Both the position numbers and the translations under genes were made by a program. Below the pieces are notes generated by a model. That model saw nothing but the letters and a program-made list of their open reading frames with translations. It ran no database searches and was not told the origin of the DNA. Shown piece after piece: positions 7,984 through 15,601 of a stretch of 28,351 nt of DNA (position 1 is its first letter; every line of letters begins with the position of its first letter). This stretch comes from Oscillospiraceae bacterium (lineage in GTDB: Bacteria > Bacillota > Clostridia > Oscillospirales > Oscillospiraceae): NCBI GenBank assembly GCA_020025175.1, contig JAHHSM010000014.1, forward strand, positions 1-28,351. The letters are read 5' to 3'.

Positions 7984-8021
7984 AATGATGTCGACAATTC
8001 CCATTGTCGACATCATTTTTT
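7984..8021 (+). terminator. Rho-independent terminator
   Basis: A perfect 15-base stem (AATGATGTCGACAAT, 7984-7998, with 8003-8017) and a four-base loop are followed by a T-rich run. It ends the zinc-ribbon/radical SAM unit. Confidence 0.93.
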
Positions 8022-8028
8022 ATTTTTC

Positions 8029-8058
8029 TTTACAATTTGTTTTTTTATGTGATATACT
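8029..8058 (+). promoter_or_regulatory. Candidate sigma-A promoter for the EamA transporter
   Basis: TTTACA (8029-8034) and TATACT (8053-8058) have an 18-base spacer. They lie 24 bases before the start codon and directly after the preceding terminator. Confidence 0.6.
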
Positions 8059-8082
8059 TTCTCGAGTTAAAGGAGAGTATAT

Positions 8083-9039
8083 ATGAGCAAAGAAAGTTCC
8101 ATTTTATCAAAACCATCCATTGTCTTTATACTTGCATGTACCTGTTGTGCCCTTTGGGGCAGCGCATTTCCCTGTGTAAAAATCGGCTATACTATATTTT
8201 CTATTGATACACAGCACACGCCATCGATCATATTGTTTGCAGGCATGCGGTTTTTTCTTGCAGGTATTTTAGCCCTTGTCATCGGCTCACTTGCCGCAAA
8301 AACGTTTTTACTTCCCAAAAGCCGCCGCACTTGGAACCACATTGCAAAGCTGAGTATGCTGCAAACTATTTTGCAATATTTCTTATTTTATATCGGTCTT
8401 GCAAATACTACCGGCGTAAAAGCTTCCATCATCGGTTCTGCAAACGCTTTCGTTGCACTGCTCGTTGCAGTGCTTCTTTTCCATCAGGAACCGATGACCT
8501 CGCGGAAGCTTTTGGGTTGTATCCTTGGTTTTGCAGGTGTTGTCCTGGTCAATTTAAATCAGGGCGGTCTGGATGGCGGATTCCATTTAACCGGTGAAGG
8601 CTTTATCTTTTTATCCACAGTCTCGTATGCCTTTTCCTCTGTCTTTCTCAAACAATACAGTGCAGAGGATCATCCCGTTCTTCTTTCAGCATGGCAATTT
8701 ATGCTTGGCGGATTGGTTATGATGCTTGTCGGTATTATAACAGGAGGACATATGCACCCAAGCGGAGCACCTTCCTTTATTATGCTTTTCTATCTTGGCT
8801 GCATCAGTGCGATTGCCTATTCTTTATGGGGCATTCTGCTCAAATACAATCCTGTGTCCCGCGTCACTGTATTCAGTTTTATGACGCCGGTCTTTGGCGT
8901 ACTCCTTTCTGCACTGCTGCTGCACGAAAATACACAAGCATTGGGCTGGAACTGCATTGTGGCATTGGTCATGGTCTGCATTGGTATTTATATTGTCAAC
9001 AGCGCATCTGCGCAAAAAAAGAATAACAGCGTATACTAA
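8083..9039 (+). CDS. EamA/DMT-family transporter
   Basis: A 318-residue integral membrane protein with about ten membrane segments in two EamA repeats (about residues 15-150 and 165-310). The first repeat opens with 'CALWGSAFPCVKIGY', the second with 'GEGFIFLSTVSYAFSSVFLKQY'. The 'L..W.FMLGG' and 'LGCISAIAYSLWG' signatures are typical. Drug/metabolite transporters of this group usually export amino acids or metabolites by proton exchange. AAAGGAGA lies close before the ATG. The next genes encode a split ThrE exporter on the same strand with only 30 bases between, suggesting co-transcription and perhaps a shared role in efflux of small metabolites. The substrate is unknown. Confidence 0.88.
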   Translation: MSKESSILSKPSIVFILACTCCALWGSAFPCVKIGYTIFSIDTQHTPSIILFAGMRFFLAGILALVIGSLAAKTFLLPKSRRTWNHIAKLSMLQTILQYFLFYIGLANTTGVKASIIGSANAFVALLVAVLLFHQEPMTSRKLLGCILGFAGVVLVNLNQGGLDGGFHLTGEGFIFLSTVSYAFSSVFLKQYSAEDHPVLLSAWQFMLGGLVMMLVGIITGGHMHPSGAPSFIMLFYLGCISAIAYSLWGILLKYNPVSRVTVFSFMTPVFGVLLSALLLHENTQALGWNCIVALVMVCIGIYIVNSASAQKKNNSVY

Positions 9040-9069
9040 AAGCGAATCTATTTTTTTGGGGGACTTCAT

Positions 9070-9819
9070 ATGACTTGCGAAGAACTCATTAACATTGCTT
9101 CCCATATTGGACTTGGCTTACTGGAATCTGGTGCAGAAGCATATCGTGTAGAAACCTCTGTTCATCATGTCGTAGAAGCCTACGACCTCGGTGATTGCGA
9201 AGTGTTCTCCATTCCAAACTATCTGCATATTCATCTTACAAAAAAAGATGGAACAACCATTTCGGATATGTCCCGTGCCAGCAGTATGAAGGGAGTCGAT
9301 TTAGAACGCCTGAACGCTTTAAATGATTTGTGCCGCTTTATTGCCCAGCATAAACCTGATTCTACTGAAATCTGGAAGCAACTGCATGAAATCGACAATG
9401 GGCGCAACTATTCCCTGCCCATGCAGATGCTTTCCTATGCCATATGCTCCGCCGGCTTTGCTATGTTCTGGGGCGGTGTTCTGCTGGATGCGGCAGCCGC
9501 CGCGATCATCGGCGGTATTATTGGTGCCGCCATGTTCGCTATGGGACGTCTGGAAGCAAACCTTTTTTATAAAAGCCTTATTTCCAGTGCGCTCAGTGCC
9601 CTGCTTGCCTGCATTTTTATTCATTTTGGTCTGGGGATAAACCGTGATGAGATCATCATTGGTGTGTTCATGACATTGCTTCCCGGCCTGCTGCTGACAA
9701 ACTTTATGCGCGAGATAATTGTTGGCGACTGGCTAACCGGTATCACAAAACTGATGGAAGCGCTGCTGATTGCCGCCGCAGTTGCTTTAGGTACCGGTCT
9801 TGTGCTTGCGATTGTGTGA
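9070..9819 (+). CDS. Threonine/serine exporter ThrE-type, N-terminal half protein (DUF1212/PF06738)
   Basis: A 249-residue protein. The N-terminal soluble part carries 'SGAEAYRVETSVHHVVEAY', the hallmark of the ThrE family (known as DUF1212), and the C-terminal half has about five membrane segments. In Corynebacterium one ThrE protein combines both halves. In Firmicutes they are commonly separate genes, as here, with the second half starting 10 bases downstream. Together they should form a proton-driven exporter for Thr/Ser or related small molecules. GGGGG lies 7 bases before the ATG. Confidence 0.88.
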   Translation: MTCEELINIASHIGLGLLESGAEAYRVETSVHHVVEAYDLGDCEVFSIPNYLHIHLTKKDGTTISDMSRASSMKGVDLERLNALNDLCRFIAQHKPDSTEIWKQLHEIDNGRNYSLPMQMLSYAICSAGFAMFWGGVLLDAAAAAIIGGIIGAAMFAMGRLEANLFYKSLISSALSALLACIFIHFGLGINRDEIIIGVFMTLLPGLLLTNFMREIIVGDWLTGITKLMEALLIAAAVALGTGLVLAIV

Positions 9820-9829
9820 GGTGTTAAGT

Positions 9830-10273
9830 ATGGACTTCAATTATTTTTTACCCGTATTGTATGCATTCATTGCAAGCCTGGGCTTTGGTGGGCTATGCAA
9901 TCTCCACGGAAAGCACCTGTTTTGGGCCGCATTGGGCGGTGCCCTCGGTTGGTTTTCCTATCTTCTTACACTGCATTATTCCTCTGTGTATCCGGCAAGC
10001 TTCATCTGCGCAGCTGTTGTGGCAATTTATTCAGAAATTTTGGCGCGTACTCAAAAGTGCACCGTTACCACATTTTTGCTAATTGGCATTATCCCCATGG
10101 TTCCCGGTGCCGGTATTTTCCATACCATGGAATACTGTATTCAGGGTGATACGGCAAACTTTATTACCACAGGTCTGCAAACCCTTGGCATCGCCGCCTG
10201 CCTTGCCATCGGCATTCTTGTGATTGACTCCACTTGGCGTATGATCCGTAATCTGCAAAGGAAACGCATATAA
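9830..10273 (+). CDS. Threonine/serine exporter ThrE-type, C-terminal half protein (ThrE_2/PF12821)
   Basis: A 147-residue membrane protein with about five membrane segments. The features 'GFGGLCNLHGKHLFWAALG' and 'PGAGIFHTMEY' are typical of the small ThrE_2 partner. The frame is open further back, but GAGG overlapping the upstream stop codon lies 8 bases before the ATG at 9830, so this start is preferred and translation is coupled to the preceding gene. It completes the two-component exporter. A terminator follows. Confidence 0.87.
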   Translation: MDFNYFLPVLYAFIASLGFGGLCNLHGKHLFWAALGGALGWFSYLLTLHYSSVYPASFICAAVVAIYSEILARTQKCTVTTFLLIGIIPMVPGAGIFHTMEYCIQGDTANFITTGLQTLGIAACLAIGILVIDSTWRMIRNLQRKRI

Positions 10274-10298
10274 ATCATTTTCGCGATATCCCATCATT

Positions 10299-10334
10299 AT
10301 ACCGTGAAGGGAAACCCCTTTCACGGTATTTTTT
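10299..10334 (+). terminator. Rho-independent terminator
   Basis: ATACCGTGAAGGG (10299-10311) pairs with CCCTTTCACGGTAT (one bulged base), and six T residues follow. It ends the EamA/ThrE unit. Confidence 0.88.
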
Positions 10335-10520
10335 GTATTTAGAAGTGCTATACTATTGTTAAATATGAGTAAAAATATTAGTATTAAAACTATATGCACA
10401 GATTCTTCATACTTTAGACATAAATATACGCTAGAATACAATCATCTTCAGCAAAGAGCTCCGGCAAATGCCGTGGCGACTCACAAAAATTATTATTATT
10501 TCCAGGAGGCTTTTGCATCT

Positions 10521-11900
10521 ATGAGCGATAAATTTGATTCTTCCCAGAATGCCCCTTTCAATTCTTCTGATACCACCCATGCAGCAAACACATCGCAAGA
10601 CAGTAATTTTGGAAAACCTCTATATGAGCGGGAAAAGAAAAGCTTCTTTGGCTCTGGTTTTTCTTCGGGTAATGGTCAACCGCCAAAATCGAACAACAAA
10701 GGCATCGGAAAGCTCATTGCAATTGCAGTTGCCTGTGCAATCGCCGGTGGACTTGTGGGCGGAACCCTCGGCAGCGCTGCCGGCAATACGTTCCTGCGTC
10801 CCAATACGACAGTGCAGGTAAGTGACCGCACAGTCAATCAGGTAAAAGAAGTGTCCGTAGACGGAAAAAATGCCATGACCAATGCAGAAAACTACGCTGC
10901 AAACGTAAATTCTGTGGTCAGCATCAACGTCGGTACACAGAAAAACTATTTTGGTCAAATAGTAGAACAGGCGTCTTCCGGTTCCGGTTTTATTCTCACC
11001 GAGGACGGCTATATTCTGACCAACTATCATGTCGTGGCAAATGCAGACACCATTAAAGTAACCACCTACAGCGGTGATACCTACAATGCTTTCTACATCG
11101 GCGGCGATGAAGCCTACGATATTGCGGTAATTAAGGTAGATGTCAAGGGACTTCCCCCTGTTGTGATCGGCAACTCCGATTTGGTCAATGTGGGAGACGA
11201 TGTGATTGCCGTGGGCAATCCCCTCGGCGAGCTGACCTTCAGCCTGACTTCCGGCTCCGTATCCTCTGCAAACCGTGCGATTACCGTGCAAAATATGCCC
11301 TTTAATATGATTCAGATCGACTGCTCCATCAACCCCGGCAACTCTGGCGGTCCTCTGTTCAATCAATACGGCGAGGTAGTGGGTATCGTTTCCGCTAAGT
11401 ACTCTACTTATGCCAATACCACAGTGGAAGGACTGGGCTTTGCAATTCCCATCAACGATGTATACGCTATGGTAAAGGATATCATGGAAAACGGTTATAT
11501 TGCCGACAAGGCTTATCTTGGCATCACAGGTGCCACCATAACCGAAAAAATTCAAATGCAGCTGAATCTGCCGGTTTCCAGCGGTGTGTATGTATTGAGC
11601 ATTGATCCCAAAGGTCCTGCGGTGCAGGGCGGCTTGCAGGCAGGCGATATTATTATAAAATTCAACGATACCAATATCACCTCCATGCAGGATTTGTTCA
11701 AAGCAAAAAAGAAATATCGGGCCGGTGATACCGCAAAGCTGGTGGTCAACCGCAGCGGTCAGGAAGTATCCCTCGATTTCACCTTCGGCGCAGAGCCCCA
11801 CGATGCCTCCATGCAGCCAGAATCGATGCCCAGCAATGTACCATCCTCTGAAGAAGATCTATACAATTACTTCTTCGGCGGCAATCCCTTTAATCACTAA
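10521..11900 (+). CDS. htrA: Membrane-anchored HtrA/DegP-like serine protease with PDZ domain
   Basis: A 459-residue S1C protease. Order: a polar cytosolic N-terminus (about 1-60), one glycine/alanine-rich membrane helix (about 65-88), a linker, a trypsin-like domain (about 125-330), one PDZ domain (about 345-430), and an acidic tail. The catalytic triad is H170 (in NYHVV), D200 (in YDIAVIKV) and S275 (in NPGNSGGP). It would degrade or refold misfolded proteins outside the membrane, as HtrA/HtrB do in Bacillus. The frame is open back to 10356, but AGGAGG lies 11 bases before the ATG at 10521, and HtrA proteins of this group start with such a polar segment. About 180 bases upstream form a leader with a small GC-rich hairpin. 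It is a separate gene from the trypsin-like protein at the end of the Ter cluster. Confidence 0.92.
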   Translation: MSDKFDSSQNAPFNSSDTTHAANTSQDSNFGKPLYEREKKSFFGSGFSSGNGQPPKSNNKGIGKLIAIAVACAIAGGLVGGTLGSAAGNTFLRPNTTVQVSDRTVNQVKEVSVDGKNAMTNAENYAANVNSVVSINVGTQKNYFGQIVEQASSGSGFILTEDGYILTNYHVVANADTIKVTTYSGDTYNAFYIGGDEAYDIAVIKVDVKGLPPVVIGNSDLVNVGDDVIAVGNPLGELTFSLTSGSVSSANRAITVQNMPFNMIQIDCSINPGNSGGPLFNQYGEVVGIVSAKYSTYANTTVEGLGFAIPINDVYAMVKDIMENGYIADKAYLGITGATITEKIQMQLNLPVSSGVYVLSIDPKGPAVQGGLQAGDIIIKFNDTNITSMQDLFKAKKKYRAGDTAKLVVNRSGQEVSLDFTFGAEPHDASMQPESMPSNVPSSEEDLYNYFFGGNPFNH

Positions 11901-11925
11901 CTAAATTTCGATATTATTCTCCCAT

Positions 11926-11969
11926 AGAAGCTCCTTTTTCTGTACGTTTGTATAGAAAAAGGAGCTTCT
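11926..11969. repeat. Perfect 16-base inverted repeat after htrA
   Basis: AGAAGCTCCTTTTTCT (11926-11941) and its exact complement (11954-11969) flank a 12-base loop. The position suggests a transcription end for htrA, but no U-tract follows on either strand, so it is not a canonical terminator. Confidence 0.7.
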
Positions 11970-11995
11970 GCCCTTTCACTGTGCACTCTTCCCTC

Positions 11996-12024
11996 TTGTT
12001 ATTTTATTCTGTGCGTGTCATACT
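11996..12024 (+). promoter_or_regulatory. Candidate promoter for aldehyde dehydrogenase
   Basis: TTGTTA (11996-12001) and CATACT (12019-12024) have a 17-base spacer and lie 36 bases before the start codon. Both boxes deviate from consensus. Confidence 0.4.
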
Positions 12025-12060
12025 GAGTGTACATCCAAAAAAGAAGAAGGCGGATATCAA

Positions 12061-13431
12061 ATGAATATTGAAAAAGCAGTTGCCAATCAGCGTGCATTTT
12101 TTTATACAAATAAAACGCTTCCTTTATCTTATCGTCATGCCGCATTAGAAAAATTGCAGCATGCAATCAAAGCCCACGAACAGGATATTTATGCGGCCCT
12201 TCATACCGATTTAAATAAATCCCCCACAGAAAGCTATATGTGTGAAATAGGCTTGACACTCTCAGAGCTTTCCTATATCAAAAAACATTTGAATGGCTGG
12301 GCGAAAAAGCACTGTGTACGCACACCGCTTACGCAGTTTCACGCAAAAAGCTTCACCCTTCAGCAGCCCTATGGCGTGGTATTGATCATGTCCCCCTGGA
12401 ATTATCCCTTCCTACTGGCAATGGAGCCGTTGATCGGTGCCATTGCCGCCGGCAATTGCTGCATTGTAAAACCGTCCGAATATTCTCCTGCCACCTCCGC
12501 TGTCATACGGACGATTCTGAGCGAATGTTTTTCACCGGAATACATCGCTGTGGTGGAAGGCGGCCGTACAGAGGGTATTGCTTTGCTTGAGCAGAAGTTC
12601 GATTATATTTTCTTCACCGGCAGTATGGAAATCGGGCGGAACGTCATGGAAAAAGCCGCAAAGCATCTCACCCCTGTTACATTGGAACTGGGCGGTAAAA
12701 GTCCCTGCATCATTGATAAAACCGCAAAGCTGAATCTTGCTGCAAAACGCATCGTCTTCGGAAAATTTCTAAACTGCGGTCAAACCTGTGTTGCTCCCGA
12801 TTATATACTGATTGAGCGCAGCATAAAAGACGAATTTTTAAAGTATCTCAAAAAATGGACTCACCATATGTACGGAGAAAACACCCTTATCAATGATGGC
12901 TATGTCAAAATGATTAACCGAAAACATTTTGACCGTGTCTGCCGTCTCATCGATCAGGAAAAGGTGATGATCGGCGGAGGCTCCGACCCCCAAACGCTCC
13001 GCATCCAACCTACTGTCATGGACAACGTCACTGCTGATGATGCAGTCATGCAGGAGGAAATTTTCGGTCCGGTGCTCCCGATTTTAACCTTTGATACCAT
13101 TGATGGGGCAGAAGAATTTGTGCGCAGCCGTCCGCACCCTCTGGCATTGTATCTCTTTACAGAAGATCAGGCCGTCAAACATCGTTTTTTACAGGAAGTT
13201 TCCTTTGGCGGCGGCTGCATCAACGATACCGTGATCCATCTTGCCAGCAATCGTTTGGGATTTGGCGGAGTTGGACAAAGCGGCATGGGTGCCTATCACG
13301 GAAAAAAGAGCTTTTCGACCTTCTCCCACGAAAAAAGCATTGTGGATAAATCCACATGGATCGATCTGCCGATGCGCTATGCGCCTTACAGCAAGCTTTC
13401 TGATAAGCTGATGCATATATTGCTGAAATAA
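12061..13431 (+). CDS. Aldehyde dehydrogenase, class 3-like (NAD(P)-dependent)
   Basis: A 456-residue enzyme of the ALDH3 subgroup, oxidising aliphatic or aromatic aldehydes to acids. The general base E209 (in LELGGKSP) and nucleophile C243 (in NCGQTC) sit at the positions typical of class 3 enzymes. 'SPWNYPF' and 'FTGSMEIGR' form the cofactor site, and 'EEIFGPVLPI' is the conserved late motif. The C-terminal extension (MRYAPYS...) is also typical; no clear membrane anchor is seen. It stands alone between an inverted repeat and a strong terminator. Confidence 0.93.
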   Translation: MNIEKAVANQRAFFYTNKTLPLSYRHAALEKLQHAIKAHEQDIYAALHTDLNKSPTESYMCEIGLTLSELSYIKKHLNGWAKKHCVRTPLTQFHAKSFTLQQPYGVVLIMSPWNYPFLLAMEPLIGAIAAGNCCIVKPSEYSPATSAVIRTILSECFSPEYIAVVEGGRTEGIALLEQKFDYIFFTGSMEIGRNVMEKAAKHLTPVTLELGGKSPCIIDKTAKLNLAAKRIVFGKFLNCGQTCVAPDYILIERSIKDEFLKYLKKWTHHMYGENTLINDGYVKMINRKHFDRVCRLIDQEKVMIGGGSDPQTLRIQPTVMDNVTADDAVMQEEIFGPVLPILTFDTIDGAEEFVRSRPHPLALYLFTEDQAVKHRFLQEVSFGGGCINDTVIHLASNRLGFGGVGQSGMGAYHGKKSFSTFSHEKSIVDKSTWIDLPMRYAPYSKLSDKLMHILLK

Positions 13432-13472
13432 AATATCATTTATCATGCTTATTTTATCAATAAACTGTGGAA

Positions 13473-13516
13473 AAAAAGCAAGCAGAGCATTGAACAGGCT
13501 CTGCTTGCTTTTTATT
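13473..13516. terminator. Bidirectional rho-independent terminator
   Basis: A perfect 16-base stem (13473-13488 with 13498-13513) has A/T runs at both ends. It lies between the convergent aldehyde dehydrogenase and pantothenate kinase genes. Confidence 0.93.
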
Positions 13517-13559
13517 TGCAGCTGTTTGTGTGATAAACAGCCCTCCTTTTATTTTTGCT

Positions 13560-14396
13560 TCACTGTTCCATGGCACACAGCAGCGCACCTGCCGCTGTAG
13601 CAAAGGTAGACATACCTGCCTTCACAAATTGCACACCACACAAATTCCCCATCAAGTCAAATACCTCCTGAGAGCCGGGAATATCCGCCAATGCACCGGC
13701 AATAATTGCTGTATCGCACCCCACACTGCGGCATGCCAGCATAGCCTCCGTTCCGACAACCTCCAGAATCATATTCACAAGAGATGCAGCGAGATCCTGC
13801 TCATTTGTATCAGAATTGCCATACACTTTTCCAAAATTGGACAGCGTCAAACGCGAGTCTAGCGACTTCACGTCTTTTAAATCAAGATCTGCAACTGAAA
13901 TATCCGTCTTTGTGCGATCTCCTTTACCTGCCATAAACAGCATTTCTGTATAATTCCGGGTATTCAGCAGCTTGCTGCCCAGTCCCAGCAGCGTACCACC
14001 ACCTACAGCACTTCCAAAGATATGCTGAGGTGCCTTCTCCTTTTCTGCATAGATTAGGGCAGTTCCGGTTCCCATGTTTACCACAACGCCTTTTTCCTGA
14101 CCGCTGAAACGCAGCGCGCCCGCTGCCATCGCTTCAATTTCATTGATACGGCGCACAGGCACACCGAGAATTTCTTCACCTGCGTTAGTGGCACGGCTGC
14201 CGGTCACTGCGATATAAAGAAAATCTTCCTCTGTCATTGCGTTATCTGCCGCAAAGCGACTCAATGCGGCACAAAACGACTTGTGATTGCTCATTGGTCC
14301 CATACGCATCGGCACAATAAATTTGCTGCCGTCTTCCGTCATCGCCAGCAATTTTGTAGTAGAACTACCTGCATCTAAACCAAGAATCATTTTCAT
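13560..14396 (-). CDS. coaW: Type II pantothenate kinase
   Basis: A 278-residue kinase of the Fumble/type II PanK family, phosphorylating pantothenate in the first step of coenzyme A synthesis. It opens with the ATP-binding 'LGLDAGSSTTK', then shows 'VVNMGTGTALIY' and 'GSAVGGGTLLGLGSKLL', and the 'SNFGKV' motif found in Staphylococcus CoaW. The length fits. The frame extends back to 14459, but a GGAGG-type site lies about 7 bases before the ATG at 14394-14396. Type II PanKs are generally insensitive to CoA feedback. It is transcribed divergently from the carbamate kinase gene and ends at a shared terminator. Confidence 0.92.
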   Translation of the reverse strand: MKMILGLDAGSSTTKLLAMTEDGSKFIVPMRMGPMSNHKSFCAALSRFAADNAMTEEDFLYIAVTGSRATNAGEEILGVPVRRINEIEAMAAGALRFSGQEKGVVVNMGTGTALIYAEKEKAPQHIFGSAVGGGTLLGLGSKLLNTRNYTEMLFMAGKGDRTKTDISVADLDLKDVKSLDSRLTLSNFGKVYGNSDTNEQDLAASLVNMILEVVGTEAMLACRSVGCDTAIIAGALADIPGSQEVFDLMGNLCGVQFVKAGMSTFATAAGALLCAMEQ

Positions 14397-14471
14397 GTTT
14401 GTTCCCTCCGAGTATGTTTTCTTGTGGAAATTTATATTAACTTTTTTAATATTTATCATAAACGCTCGATT

Positions 14472-14500
14472 ATTGTAACACAGAAAAGCAATTCTGTCTA
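14472..14500 (-). promoter_or_regulatory. Promoter of coaW
   Basis: On the minus strand, TAGACA (14500-14495) and TACAAT (14477-14472) have a 17-base spacer, about 75 bases before the coaW start. Confidence 0.65.
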
Positions 14501-14523
14501 AAATTTTTATAATTTTCTGCCTT

Positions 14524-14552
14524 TTAACAAATACTGAATAGGAGCTTATATA
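14524..14552 (+). promoter_or_regulatory. Promoter of arcC
   Basis: TTAACA (14524-14529) and TATATA (14547-14552) have a 17-base spacer, 45 bases before the arcC start codon. Confidence 0.6.
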
Positions 14553-14597
14553 AAAGCAGATTATTATTTAAAATCCTTTGAAAGGTGGACTCAGTAT

Positions 14598-15536
14598 ATG
14601 TCACGTATTGTAATTGCACTGGGCGGCAATGCTTTAGGCAATACCGCCCAACAGCAGCAGGAAAAAATCGAACACGCAGCACCTGCTTTAATTAATTTAA
14701 TCAAACAGGGCAACGAAATCATTGTCAGCCACGGCAACGGCCCACAAGTCGGTATGATCAATCTTGCTTTTGATGAAGGTTCAAAAACAGATGCGCGCAT
14801 TTCAAAAATGGATTTGCCTGAATGCACGGCCATGAGCCAGGGGTATATCGGTTATCATTTACAAAAAGGCATCACAGATGAGGTGCGCAAAGAGGGAAAG
14901 CCTTGGAAAACTGCAACTGTCGTCACCCAGGTTCTTGTAGACCCGAACGATCCTGCCTTTGAACATCCCACCAAGCCTATCGGTTCTTTTTACGATGGTG
15001 CAACTGCCGCAAAACTGATGCGGGAAAATCCAGGTGTCACTTTTGTAGAAGATGCCGGACGTGGATGGAGGCAGGTTGTTGCCTCCCCAAAGCCTGTGGA
15101 TATTGTGGAAAAAGATTCCATTCGTTCTCTTTTGGACGATGATTTTATTGTCATTGCCTGTGGTGGCGGCGGTGTACCTGTTATTCAGGATAAAGACGGT
15201 GATCTCCGAGGTGTCAGCGCTGTCATTGATAAAGATTTTTCTGCTGCAAAATTGGCTGAACTTGTAGATGCAGAATATCTTTTTATTTTAACAGCCGTGG
15301 ATCACGTAGCCATCAATTACGGAAAACCGGATGAAAAGGAGCTTTGGGAGATGAGCCTTGCTGATGCGGAGCGTTACTGTGCCGAAGGTCAGTTTGCTTC
15401 CGGAAGCATGCTCCCCAAAGTACAGGCGGCTATGAATTTTGTCCGAAGCGGAAACAACCGCAAAGCAATTATTGCCTCCCTTGAAAAAGCACCGGATGCT
15501 ATTCAGGGCAACAGCGGCACAATCATTCATCAATAA
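14598..15536 (+). CDS. arcC: Carbamate kinase
   Basis: A 312-residue amino-acid-kinase fold enzyme that transfers phosphate from carbamoyl phosphate to ADP, giving ATP, CO2 and ammonia. The substrate loop 'ALGGNALG' is at the N-terminus, followed by 'SHGNGPQVG', 'EDAGRGWRQVVASP' and 'IACGGGGVPV', all family hallmarks. Length is normal. AAAGGTGG lies upstream of the ATG. It is a single gene: no arginine deiminase (arcA) or ornithine carbamoyltransferase (arcB) is nearby, so carbamoyl phosphate may come from purine or agmatine breakdown or from elsewhere in the genome. Confidence 0.95.
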   Translation: MSRIVIALGGNALGNTAQQQQEKIEHAAPALINLIKQGNEIIVSHGNGPQVGMINLAFDEGSKTDARISKMDLPECTAMSQGYIGYHLQKGITDEVRKEGKPWKTATVVTQVLVDPNDPAFEHPTKPIGSFYDGATAAKLMRENPGVTFVEDAGRGWRQVVASPKPVDIVEKDSIRSLLDDDFIVIACGGGGVPVIQDKDGDLRGVSAVIDKDFSAAKLAELVDAEYLFILTAVDHVAINYGKPDEKELWEMSLADAERYCAEGQFASGSMLPKVQAAMNFVRSGNNRKAIIASLEKAPDAIQGNSGTIIHQ

Positions 15537-15537
15537 C

Positions 15538-15576
15538 AAAAAACCGCTTCCCATCAATGAGGGAAGCGGTTTTTTT
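15538..15576. terminator. Bidirectional rho-independent terminator
   Basis: The stem CCGCTTCCC/GGGAAGCGG (15544-15552 with 15561-15569) is flanked by A and T runs. It separates arcC from the convergent end of the Ter cluster. Confidence 0.93.
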
Positions 15577-15601
15577 ATCCTATCAGGAGACATTTTGATT
15601 A

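Noticed and set aside
10620..11801. 393-codon minus-strand ORF opposite htrA
   Set aside because: Antisense shadow of a gene with an intact catalytic triad and PDZ domain; no domain recognised.
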